Shown piece by piece: positions 1 through 7,160 of a stretch of DNA of 7,635 nt; within the stretch, counting starts at the first letter, position 1; every line of letters begins with the position of its first letter. Under the pieces are notes generated by a model. That model was not told the origin of the DNA and searched no databases. It saw only the letters and a program-made list of their open reading frames with translations. The DNA is from an uncultured Porphyromonas sp. Lineage in GTDB: Bacteria > Bacteroidota > Bacteroidia > Bacteroidales > Porphyromonadaceae. The position numbers and the translations under genes were made by a program. The stretch covers positions 1-7,635 of the forward strand of contig NZ_CAKRLH010000079.1 of NCBI RefSeq assembly GCF_934359325.1, in the 5' to 3' direction.

Positions 1-818
1 ACGGAGAGCATCACATGGGGACGTATCTCCTTCATAGCCTTGACGAGGATCGAGGGTGTCGGCTTGTAGCGTAGGATAAAGATATGTCCGCCGACGGAGA
101 GCGGCAGCAGGACGTTGAAGGCGAGGGAGAAGGCATGAGCATTGGGGAGCATGCAGAGGAGTACGTCGCCGGGCATCTCCACCTTCTTCTCTTGAGCGCC
201 GAGGACATTTGCGATGAGGTTATTCGCCGTGATCATCACGCCCTTGCTGATGCCGGAGGTGCCGGAGGTGTAGGTGAGGAGGACGACGTCCTCATTGGAG
301 ACCCCTTCGTAGTGGATATCCTCCTTGGTAAATCCGGCAGGGTAACGCTCGGTAAAGAGTGCCTCCACGTCGATACTGTGGAGTCGCCCCTCGCGCGTCA
401 TCTCGGGGACCACACTGCACGACATGATGTCCACGAAAGTACGGACCTCCGGGAGGTGGTCTATCGAGAGGCGCTGCCGATGCTCAACGTCGGCAAAGAC
501 CACCACAGAGTCGGAGTGGTTGATGATCGCCTCCACATCCTCAGCCGTAAAGGCAGGCAGGATCGGCACGACGACAGCCCCGTAGGTGACGATGCCCATC
601 CAGTGGATGCACCACTCGGCGCAGTCCTCACCGATGAGTGCCACCCGCTCTCCCTTCTTGACCTCGAGGGCCTGCAGGAGCAGTTGCGTACGTGCCACCC
701 CTCTCGCCACATCTGCGTAGCTAAAGGTCTTGCCGGTGTCGTAATTGGTCAGCGCTGCCAGCGCCCAAGAGTCAGCAAACGACTTCTCGTAGGCTTTGAT
801 GAAAGGTGTCTCTATCAT
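1..818 (-). CDS. AMP-forming acyl-CoA synthetase (long-chain type), C-terminal part beyond the window
   Basis: This reading frame runs leftward from an ATG at 818 and is still open at base 1, so about 272 N-terminal residues are visible. The family activates fatty acids through an acyl-AMP intermediate to acyl-CoA at the cytoplasmic face of the membrane. The phosphate-binding signature YTSGTSGISKG lies at residues 183-193, preceded by the ANL-family N-terminal region (GEDCAEW at 63-69, PILPAF at 85-90). The adenylate-binding, hinge and C-terminal lysine motifs lie off the window. It is a clear paralogue of the synthetase at 3361-1676. In an ungapped alignment I count about 65 identities in the first 110 residues, and the P-loop falls at the same residue number in both. 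It lies 106 bp downstream of the plsC-like gene and has its own -7 promoter box at 855-862. Chain-length preference cannot be read from the sequence. An acyl-ACP synthetase or another ANL ligase remains possible. Confidence 0.88.
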   Translation of the reverse strand, partial: MIETPFIKAYEKSFADSWALAALTNYDTGKTFSYADVARGVARTQLLLQALEVKKGERVALIGEDCAEWCIHWMGIVTYGAVVVPILPAFTAEDVEAIINHSDSVVVFADVEHRQRLSIDHLPEVRTFVDIMSCSVVPEMTREGRLHSIDVEALFTERYPAGFTKEDIHYEGVSNEDVVLLTYTSGTSGISKGVMITANNLIANVLGAQEKKVEMPGDVLLCMLPNAHAFSLAFNVLLPLSVGGHIFILRYKPTPSILVKAMKEIRPHVMLS

Positions 819-854
819 ATCAGTCTCTATGTATTACAAGTCCCCTCTGTTTCG

Positions 855-862
855 CAAAATTA
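855..862 (-). promoter_or_regulatory. Bacteroidota -7 promoter box for the second acyl-CoA synthetase
   Basis: Read on the minus strand this is TAATTTTG, a perfect match to TAnnTTTG. Transcription would begin around 845-850 and give a leader of about 30 nt before the ATG at 818. No TTG is visible about 20 bp upstream. Instead a perfect dyad (875-890) covers the place where the -33 element would be. Confidence 0.6.
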
Positions 863-874
863 CTCAATTTCCCT

Positions 875-890
875 GAGGATAGAGATCCTC
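875..890. repeat. Perfect inverted repeat over the -33 position of the second synthetase promoter
   Basis: GAGGAT-AGAG-ATCCTC is a perfect dyad with 6-bp arms and a 4-bp spacer. In the leftward direction it is preceded, not followed, by a T-run, so it does not look like a terminator for the upstream plsC-like gene. Its place just upstream of the -7 box suggests a possible operator, but one short dyad can arise by chance. Confidence 0.35.
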
Positions 891-924
891 TGCAAAAAGC
901 TCCCGTATGGCTACCCTCCCGGGA

Positions 925-1662
925 TCACTGCTCAGGCGCCAACCCGCTCTTGATGGCGGAGGTGAGGTCGTCGGTGAGACGGATCATCCCCTCGGCATCC
1001 TCGCTGTAGTCGGAGGTGCGGATCAGCGGGTGGATCGTCATCGTGATACGGTGGGGGTGGACGAAGTAGTGATCCTTGGGCAGCGCCTCGAAGGTACCGT
1101 CTATCGTCACCGGCAGCACCGGCGTACCGGTGGAGATGGCGATGCTGGCAACGCCCTTACGGAGCCGCCCCACCCGTCCGGTCGTGGAGCGTGTCCCCTC
1201 GGGGAAGATCATGATGCTGAAGTCCTCGGCGATGGTCGACTTGGCATCCTCGATCACCCGTCTCGCACCACTCGGTGTATGGTCGACGAAGATGAAGCCG
1301 ATCCTCTCGCACGCCCAACCGACGAAGGGGATCTTACGGATCGGAGCCTTGAGTACCCAGCGACACGGCATATGGAGATACCCCGCCATGACAAAGACGT
1401 CGAGGGCGCTCATATGATTGGGTGCCACGATGACCGCCTCATCAGGGATATGCTCCTTACCCCGCACCGTGACGGGGGAGAAGAGGAGGTTCATCGTCAG
1501 CTTACTCCAGATGCGTGAGGGGAGATAGGTGGCGCCCCTCCTCCAGCCGAGCGCAGAGCCCAGCACCGTCAGGATCGACGTTAGGATCGTGGCGAGGACA
1601 AAGAGGGGGACAAAGATGAGCCAGTAGTAAATCGCCCAGAGGGGCTTGAGTAGTGGATTCAT
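925..1662 (-). CDS. plsC: 1-acyl-sn-glycerol-3-phosphate acyltransferase (PlsC/LPLAT family)
   Basis: 245 residues, the usual length for a bacterial AGPAT. The enzyme acylates lysophosphatidate at sn-2 to give phosphatidate, the precursor of membrane phospholipids. A hydrophobic N-terminal segment (about residues 7-38) would anchor it in the inner membrane. All acyltransferase motifs are present in order: the catalytic HX4D as NHMSALD at 82-88, the substrate-binding FPEGTRS at 153-159, and a block IV region GTPVLPVTI at 179-187. It starts 13 bp after the stop of the upstream acyl-CoA synthetase, so the two are almost certainly co-transcribed and the synthetase may supply its acyl donor. LPLAT-family members also acylate other lipids, such as ornithine or glycine lipids in Bacteroidota, so the exact acceptor is inferred. 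The symbol denotes family membership. Confidence 0.88.
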   Translation of the reverse strand: MNPLLKPLWAIYYWLIFVPLFVLATILTSILTVLGSALGWRRGATYLPSRIWSKLTMNLLFSPVTVRGKEHIPDEAVIVAPNHMSALDVFVMAGYLHMPCRWVLKAPIRKIPFVGWACERIGFIFVDHTPSGARRVIEDAKSTIAEDFSIMIFPEGTRSTTGRVGRLRKGVASIAISTGTPVLPVTIDGTFEALPKDHYFVHPHRITMTIHPLIRTSDYSEDAEGMIRLTDDLTSAIKSGLAPEQ

Positions 1663-1675
1663 GACAGAGGGGGCT

Positions 1676-3361
<1,686 letters not shown>

Positions 3362-3417
3362 CTCTTATCTCTTCTCTTGTGATGTGGGAAAAAGTGCGCA
3401 CATAGCTCATATGAGAG

Positions 3418-3425
3418 CAAAAGTA
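3418..3425 (-). promoter_or_regulatory. Bacteroidota -7 promoter box for the synthetase-plsC operon
   Basis: On the minus strand this reads TACTTTTG, a perfect TAnnTTTG match. It places the transcription start near 3406-3412 and a leader of about 50 nt before the ATG at 3361. No clear TTG lies about 20 bp upstream, which would fit a promoter that needs an activator. The perfect 10-bp palindrome CTCATATGAG at 3406-3415 overlaps the expected start. Confidence 0.6.
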
Positions 3426-3493
3426 CAGAAAGTTTTCATTCGCACCGAGATCAGCTCCGGGCATGCCTTAGAGGGGGCTCGATCACGCTGAAA

Positions 3494-3555
3494 ACTATTA
3501 CCGGTAATAGTGCGAACTAATACCGATATTAGTTGTGACTAATATCGGTATTAGA
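3494..3555. promoter_or_regulatory. Tandem array of three 18-bp dyads, candidate operator array
   Basis: Three imperfect-to-perfect palindromes lie at 3494-3511 (ACTATTACCGGTAATAGT, perfect), 3516-3533 (ACTAATACCGATATTAGT) and 3538-3555 (ACTAATATCGGTATTAGA). The shared pattern is ACTAWTAYCGRTAWTAG. Starts are exactly 22 bp apart, about two helical turns, so bound dimers would sit on one face of the DNA. A degenerate right half-site follows at 3554-3562. Sites 2 and 3 are also reverse complements of each other and could form a 17-bp hairpin with a TGTG loop. The array lies 69 bp upstream of the synthetase -7 box and 87 bp upstream of the receptor box, an activator-like distance from both. The cognate regulator is not encoded in this window and I do not recognise the motif. 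Confidence 0.7.
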
Positions 3556-3642
3556 TGTTAGTCTGAAAACCACGCCCTCTGCCACTCTCGGACGAAGCAG
3601 CAATTTTGGGGAGTGTGGGGTGTCGGTGGTCTTATTTTTAGC

Positions 3643-3676
3643 TACCTTTGCGGTCCTATAACAGAGTTTAATTTTG
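3643..3676 (+). promoter_or_regulatory. Promoter region of the TonB-dependent receptor, two overlapping candidates
   Basis: Two perfect TAnnTTTG boxes are present: TACCTTTG at 3643-3650 and TAATTTTG at 3669-3676. If the first is the -7 box, the leader is about 45 nt. If the second is used, the TTTG at 3647-3650 serves as its -33 element with an 18-bp spacer, and the leader is under 20 nt. Both place transcription initiation downstream of the GTG at 3613 and support the ATG at 3700 as the true start. Confidence 0.6.
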
Positions 3677-3699
3677 AAAATGCCATTATATCCCTACCC

Positions 3700-6072
3700 A
3701 TGAGACAACTTATCTACGCTCTGTCCCTACTGGCAGTCTCTCAGACCGCCCTGGCAATCCGAGCTATCGACCGGGACGAACTCCCTCTGGACAGCCTCGA
3801 GACGAGGCAGCTGGAGGAGGTGCAGGTCTACGCACAGACACCGCTGATCCGTGAGGCCAATGAGCTCTGGCGTGTGCCGGGCGGCGTCACGATGATCACG
3901 CCGACGGTGATGCGGGAGTTTCATCTGCACAACCTGACCGACCTGACGGCGCTGGTGCCGGGGCTCTACATACCGGACTACGGATCCTCATCCAATGCGC
4001 CGATCTACTTCCGCGGGATAGGCTCGCGTAGCGGCTCCTCAGCCACATCACTCTACATCGACGGAGTGCCGACACTGACTCAGACGCTGAAGAAGGATAT
4101 ACTCGATGCCGCCTCTATCCGTGTCATGTCCGCCAGTCAGAGCTCCACCTATGGGCGAAACTCGATGGCCGGCAATATCCATGTCCGGACGATCAGCCCA
4201 TTTGAGAAGCAGGGGCTGGAGGTACTCCTCCGTGGGGGTAGCTACATGACCGGTCGCGGACAGGCGATCTACCGCACGCTGCTCTCCCCGGAGTGGGGAC
4301 TGACGGTGGGCGGATATGTGCAGTACCTCGGCGGATACTACACCAATCAGTACGATGGGAAGAAGTCCGACCACTCCCTCAGCGGCGGCGGTACCATCCG
4401 CGGTGAGTGGCGCCGGGGGCCCCACGCGCTGATCCTCTCTGCCAACGCCGACGGAGTGGATCAGGGAGCCTTCCCCTACGCCCCTAAGGATCCCGAGACG
4501 GGTAAGGTGATGGCGCCTAATATCAATCGCCCCGGGACGTACAACCGCTTCTCCACTCAGGAGCGGCTCAGCTACACCTTTGCCGGAGACGAGGCAGACC
4601 TCCACATCAACGGCGGTGTGGAGTACCTCCACGGTAGGATCCATATGGATCAGGACTACAGCCCGGCCGACGTTTTCTCTGTCAATCAGCGAGAGAAGCA
4701 GCTCGCCACGACACTGGAGGTGGCACTGAAGTCCAAGAGAGACGGGCGATTCCACTGGACGACCGGGGTCTCGGGCTTTTACCTCCACTCAGATCACCAC
4801 TCACCGGTGGAGATCTACCCCGACGGACTGCAGAAGCTGGTCCAGCCCCAGCTCAATCGCGCCATGGCGATGATGGCGAAGAGGGGGATCAAGATGCCGG
4901 GTAAGCTGCTTGCCGACACGGAGATGGCGCTGAATAATAATCAGTCCTGGAAGAAGGACTGCGGCGTTGCCGCTTACCTGGAGGGCAGCATCGCCGACTT
5001 TGTCATCCCTCGACTGACTCTGACTGCCGGGCTGCGCGTCGACCTGGAGCATCAGGGCTTTGACTACGACAGTGACTTCGCCTCTCGGGTCATCATGGAG
5101 ATGAATCGCGGAGGCAAGACGATGCGCATGCCCCAGCCGATTGGTGGTCGGGTGAAGGACAGTGGTGCTCAGACCTTCCTCGTCGCTCTGCCCAAGCTGG
5201 CACTGAGCTACGACCTGACCGACGATCTCAATGCCTTCATCACCGTCTCTCGCGGCTACAAGACCGGCGGATACAGCGACCAGGTGATGACGCAGACGGC
5301 GATGCAGGCCGCCTTCCAGAGCCTGATGCCCAAGCCGGGAGCAAAGCCAGGTCGTCCTCAGGCGATAGATCCGGACAATCTGCCGATCGTCCCATCCGAC
5401 CCTAAGGCAGCAGCCTACGAGCCGGAGTATGGGATCAATTATGAGGTAGGCTTCCGTGCTCGGCTCTTCGACAACCGCCTCCTCCTGACGACAACGGTCT
5501 TTGACACCCGGATCACCAATCAGCAGATCACCCGCTTCGTGAATACAAGCGCCGGTCGGTATGTGGACAATGCGGGGCAGAGTCGCAGCACCGGGGTGGA
5601 GGCGACCGCCGCCTGGCAGATCATCCCCTCTCTCCGCGCCTCAGTCTCTTATGGACATGCAAAGTCCCGATTTGAGGTATGGCATACCAAGGTGACCAAG
5701 CCCTCTGGCGAGAGGGTAGAGGTCGACCTCGCCGGCAACTACGTCCCCTATATGCCGCAGCATACCGCCTCTGCACTGCTGAGCTACCACAAGGGGCTAG
5801 ACTACAAGGTCCTCAAGGCAGTACACGCATCGGCTGAGTACAGCGGCGTCGGCCCGATCTATCGAGATCCGGAGAATACGGTGCGCGAGGACTTCTACTC
5901 CCTCCTGGGTGCCCGCGCCGGAGTACAGCTGGGGCTGGTGGACGTGACCCTCTGGGGCCGCAACCTGCTCAATACGGAGTACCACCCGTTCTACTTCAGC
6001 TTCTTCGGACAGGATCTCTTCCAGAAGGGGGCGCCCCTCACCTTTGGCGTCGACCTCATGATCAGGATGTAA
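3700..6072 (+). CDS. TonB-dependent outer-membrane receptor
   Basis: From the ATG at 3700 the protein has 790 residues. This start gives a clean signal peptide (MRQLIYALSLLAVSQTALA, cleavage likely after A19) and lies downstream of both promoter boxes. An in-frame GTG at 3613 would add 29 residues before the signal peptide. Mature features in order are a possible TonB-box-like stretch (LEEVQVYA, 38-45) and a plug domain at about 55-165, with IYFRGIGSR (102-110), LYIDGVP (118-124) and a conserved plug end STYGRNSMAGNIHVRT (149-164). The remainder is a 22-strand type barrel including SRGYKTGGY (517-525), a motif common in siderophore-type receptors. There is no CarboxypepD_reg-like N-terminal extension and no SusD partner, so it is not a typical SusC. 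A Pro-rich insertion (541-576) is probably an external loop. The last residue is Met, not the usual aromatic. It imports a substrate using TonB energy. The substrate is unknown: siderophore, cobalamin or a hydrophobic ligand are all open. Confidence 0.9.
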   Translation: MRQLIYALSLLAVSQTALAIRAIDRDELPLDSLETRQLEEVQVYAQTPLIREANELWRVPGGVTMITPTVMREFHLHNLTDLTALVPGLYIPDYGSSSNAPIYFRGIGSRSGSSATSLYIDGVPTLTQTLKKDILDAASIRVMSASQSSTYGRNSMAGNIHVRTISPFEKQGLEVLLRGGSYMTGRGQAIYRTLLSPEWGLTVGGYVQYLGGYYTNQYDGKKSDHSLSGGGTIRGEWRRGPHALILSANADGVDQGAFPYAPKDPETGKVMAPNINRPGTYNRFSTQERLSYTFAGDEADLHINGGVEYLHGRIHMDQDYSPADVFSVNQREKQLATTLEVALKSKRDGRFHWTTGVSGFYLHSDHHSPVEIYPDGLQKLVQPQLNRAMAMMAKRGIKMPGKLLADTEMALNNNQSWKKDCGVAAYLEGSIADFVIPRLTLTAGLRVDLEHQGFDYDSDFASRVIMEMNRGGKTMRMPQPIGGRVKDSGAQTFLVALPKLALSYDLTDDLNAFITVSRGYKTGGYSDQVMTQTAMQAAFQSLMPKPGAKPGRPQAIDPDNLPIVPSDPKAAAYEPEYGINYEVGFRARLFDNRLLLTTTVFDTRITNQQITRFVNTSAGRYVDNAGQSRSTGVEATAAWQIIPSLRASVSYGHAKSRFEVWHTKVTKPSGERVEVDLAGNYVPYMPQHTASALLSYHKGLDYKVLKAVHASAEYSGVGPIYRDPENTVREDFYSLLGARAGVQLGLVDVTLWGRNLLNTEYHPFYFSFFGQDLFQKGAPLTFGVDLMIRM

Positions 6073-6094
6073 GGTTAGACTAAGTCACTGTAAG

Positions 6095-6134
6095 AGAGGA
6101 GTCCCGGCGATCGTCGGGGCTCCTCTTCTTTTTT
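6095..6134 (+). terminator. Intrinsic terminator of the TonB receptor gene
   Basis: An 11-bp stem (GAGGAGTCCCG with CGGGGCTCCTC, one T-G wobble, plus an outer A-T pair) around an 8-nt loop is followed by TTCTTTTTT. It begins 23 bp after the receptor stop codon and isolates the receptor from the RNA gene downstream. Confidence 0.88.
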
Positions 6135-6215
6135 CCTCCGGGAGTGTCACCATATCGTAACTCGGTTAAAATAGGTGGACATTCCTAAAGTAAGCGATCT
6201 ACAAGAGCGGTCAGC

Positions 6216-6246
6216 TTGCAAATGCGGATTCGTTTTCCTACCTTTG
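6216..6246 (+). promoter_or_regulatory. Complete Bacteroidota promoter of the candidate small RNA
   Basis: TTG at 6216-6218, a spacer of exactly 20 bp, and TACCTTTG at 6239-6246 match both the -33 and -7 elements. It is as good a match as the gcvH promoter in this window. Transcription would start near 6252 on the plus strand. No plus-strand protein gene of ordinary size follows before the terminator at 6480-6522. Confidence 0.72.
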
Positions 6247-6251
6247 TGATG

Positions 6252-6520
6252 TAAAGAAGGGGGAAGCAAGCGTGCTTCTGTACAGATAGTACAGCAATAC
6301 ACGATCATAGACATTCGCGTCGGGCACACGGGAAACTCGTCAATATTAAAACAATTCCGAGACCCTTGGATCTTGCGATGGCGTGCCGTGGCCCTTCGGG
6401 GCGGGCGGATTACAAAGCACGATTCATCCTCAAATCCTTACTTTCGGAGTTATCCAAAGTCCCCGACGCGATCTTATAAGGGCTCACAGAGTGGTCATCC
6501 ATTCTGTGAGCCCTTTCTAT
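6252..6520 (+). ncRNA. Candidate structured small RNA, about 270 nt, family unknown
   Basis: This unit is bounded by a complete promoter upstream and a strong intrinsic terminator downstream. Inside it are a GAAGCA/TGCTTC hairpin with an AGCG loop (6263-6278), an adjacent TGTAC/GTACA hairpin (6279-6293), a perfect 10-bp long-range helix (TCGCGTCGGG at 6315-6324 with CCCGACGCGA at 6462-6471), a nested TTGGAT/ATCCAA helix (6366-6371 with 6452-6457) flanked by GAC/GTC, and a GCCC-TTCG-GGGC hairpin (6391-6402). The long-range helix encloses about 137 nt. I do not see the conserved signatures of tmRNA, RNase P RNA or SRP RNA, and 6S RNA cannot be shown. It lies between the receptor terminator and the convergent purE gene, so it is not an obvious leader. 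The end points are inferred. A short-peptide mRNA is an alternative (33 codons at 6378-6479). Confidence 0.5.
6378..6479 (+). CDS. Possible 33-residue small protein inside the candidate RNA
   Basis: ATG at 6378 opens 33 codons ending in TAA at 6477-6479, directly before the terminator stem. The C-terminal two thirds (DYKARFILKSLLSELSKV and onward) could form a basic amphipathic helix. The frame is open upstream to 6255, but no other ATG lies in it. The N-terminal half overlaps the TTCG hairpin, and there is no strong ribosome binding site. Chance is a real explanation for an ORF this short. I do not recognise a family. Confidence 0.2.
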   Translation: MACRGPSGRADYKARFILKSLLSELSKVPDAIL

Positions 6521-6522
6521 TT
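6480..6522 (+). terminator. Intrinsic terminator of the small RNA unit
   Basis: A 15-bp stem (6480-6494 with 6499-6513, one G-T wobble) with a TCAT loop is followed by TTTCTATTT. The T-rich tract lies on the plus-strand side, so it terminates rightward transcription. In the leftward direction the stem is followed by TTATAAG, so it could serve the convergent purE transcript only weakly. Confidence 0.85.
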
Positions 6523-6540
6523 GCCCCTATGGGAGCGATA

Positions 6541-7062
6541 TCAGTTGGTCTTGTACTTGTAGTCCTTGACCTCAGCGAGGTCGGCATTAGCCTTGACGAT
6601 CTTCTGCTTCAGTCCCTCCTTATAGTCGCGATAGCGCTCGGCGAGGTCCTTGTCCGCCACGGCGAGGATCTGGACGGCGAGGAGAGCCGCATTGAGCGAG
6701 CCATTGATCCCCACGGTGGCGACGGGGATACCGCCGGGCATCTGGACGATGGCGAGGAGCGCATCCATGCCGGAGAGGGTGGAGGCGATCGGGACGCCGA
6801 TCACCGGGACGGTAGTCTGTGCAGCGATGACGCCACAGAGGTGCGCCGCCATACCGGCGGCAGCGATGATGACGCGGATACCACGCTCCTCGGCGTGGGT
6901 GGCGAAGTCGGTCACCTCCTGGGGAGTGCGGTGGGCGGAGAGCGCCAGCAGCTCAAAGGGGACCTCCATCTGCTCCAGCAGGTCGAGAGCCTTCTTCATC
7001 ACCGGCAGGTCGCTGGTGCTGCCCATGATGACGCTGACGATGGGCTTATCGGGTGTAGCCAT
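6541..7062 (-). CDS. purE: 5-(carboxyamino)imidazole ribonucleotide mutase / AIR carboxylase catalytic subunit PurE
   Basis: 173 residues, a normal length for a stand-alone PurE. The enzyme makes CAIR in de novo purine synthesis in the cytoplasm, from N5-CAIR when PurK is present, or from AIR and CO2 in class II enzymes. Hallmarks are GSTSDLPVM (14-22), SAHRTP (42-47) with the conserved His, the AGMAAHLCG active-site loop (69-77), and QMPGGIPVATVGING (107-121). The loop differs from the GGAAHLPG of the E. coli enzyme. An AGMAA start is, as far as I recall, usual in Bacteroidales, while the Cys in place of Pro is less familiar to me. It follows gcvH on the same strand after 98 bp that include a strong terminator. 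No clear promoter is visible in that gap. purK is not in the window, so the class cannot be settled here. Confidence 0.95.
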   Translation of the reverse strand: MATPDKPIVSVIMGSTSDLPVMKKALDLLEQMEVPFELLALSAHRTPQEVTDFATHAEERGIRVIIAAAGMAAHLCGVIAAQTTVPVIGVPIASTLSGMDALLAIVQMPGGIPVATVGINGSLNAALLAVQILAVADKDLAERYRDYKEGLKQKIVKANADLAEVKDYKYKTN

Positions 7063-7086
7063 AGCTTGATACTCTAATATGTGTGT

Positions 7087-7130
7087 AAAAAAATAGGGAA
7101 GAGAGTACGACCTCCGTCGCCTCTCTCCCC
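7087..7130 (-). terminator. Leftward intrinsic terminator or attenuator between gcvH and purE
   Basis: On the minus strand GGGGAGAGAG (7130-7121) pairs with CTCTCTTCCC (7105-7096), with one G-T wobble. An inner CGAC/GTCG helix closes a GGAG loop. The stem is followed by TATTTTTTT. The T tract ends about 24 nt before the purE ATG. Neither the wobble pair nor the T-run would work in the opposite direction, so it acts on transcripts leaving gcvH. Confidence 0.85.
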
Positions 7131-7160
7131 TTGTCTTGTCATAAAACTATCTGAAGTAGA

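Larger units (their letters stand above)
3362..3699. other. Divergent intergenic regulatory region between acyl-CoA synthetase and TonB receptor
   Basis: This 338-bp stretch separates two genes transcribed away from each other. From left to right it holds the synthetase leader with a CTCATATGAG palindrome at the expected start site (3406-3415), the synthetase -7 box (3418-3425), about 70 bp without recognised signals, an AT-rich array of three dyads (3494-3555), about 85 bp of GC-rich sequence without recognised signals, and the receptor promoter region (3643-3676). I find no convincing small gene here. Because both genes point outward, the hairpins are unlikely to be terminators. Confidence 0.75.

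Noticed and set aside
84..953. Plus-strand open frame of 289 codons across the partial synthetase
   Set aside because: It is antisense to a frame with clear ANL-family motifs. Its product is rich in His, Asp and Arg with no recognisable domain, typical of shadow frames in GC-rich DNA.
3517..3554. 17-bp hairpin as an intrinsic terminator
   Set aside because: Both flanking genes run away from it, and no T-run follows on either strand.
3494..3555. CRISPR-like array
   Set aside because: The three repeats are palindromic with spacers of only 4-6 bp, too short for CRISPR spacers, and no cas genes are present.
3613..3699. GTG at 3613 as start of the TonB receptor
   Set aside because: It would put 29 residues before an otherwise clean signal peptide, and it lies upstream of both promoter boxes.
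4048..4788. Minus-strand 246-codon frame inside the TonB receptor
   Set aside because: It is antisense to a clear plug and barrel sequence, and the product has no recognisable features.
3700..6072. SusC-type glycan importer
   Set aside because: It has no N-terminal carboxypeptidase-like domain, no SusD gene next to it, and is shorter than typical SusC proteins.
6147..6329. Minus-strand 60-codon frame in the receptor-purE gap
   Set aside because: It has no promoter in that direction, overlaps the better supported plus-strand promoter, and the product looks random.
6252..6520. Assignment of the structured RNA to tmRNA, RNase P RNA, SRP RNA or 6S RNA
   Set aside because: On neither strand do I see a tmRNA-type 5' end, the GAGGAAAGTCC of RNase P RNA, or the GGAAGGAAGCAG loop of SRP RNA. 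A 6S-type long interrupted hairpin cannot be shown by eye. The family stays open.
6373..7077. Plus-strand 234-codon frame over the RNA terminator and purE
   Set aside because: It crosses a strong rightward terminator and is antisense to PurE. Its composition is of shadow type.
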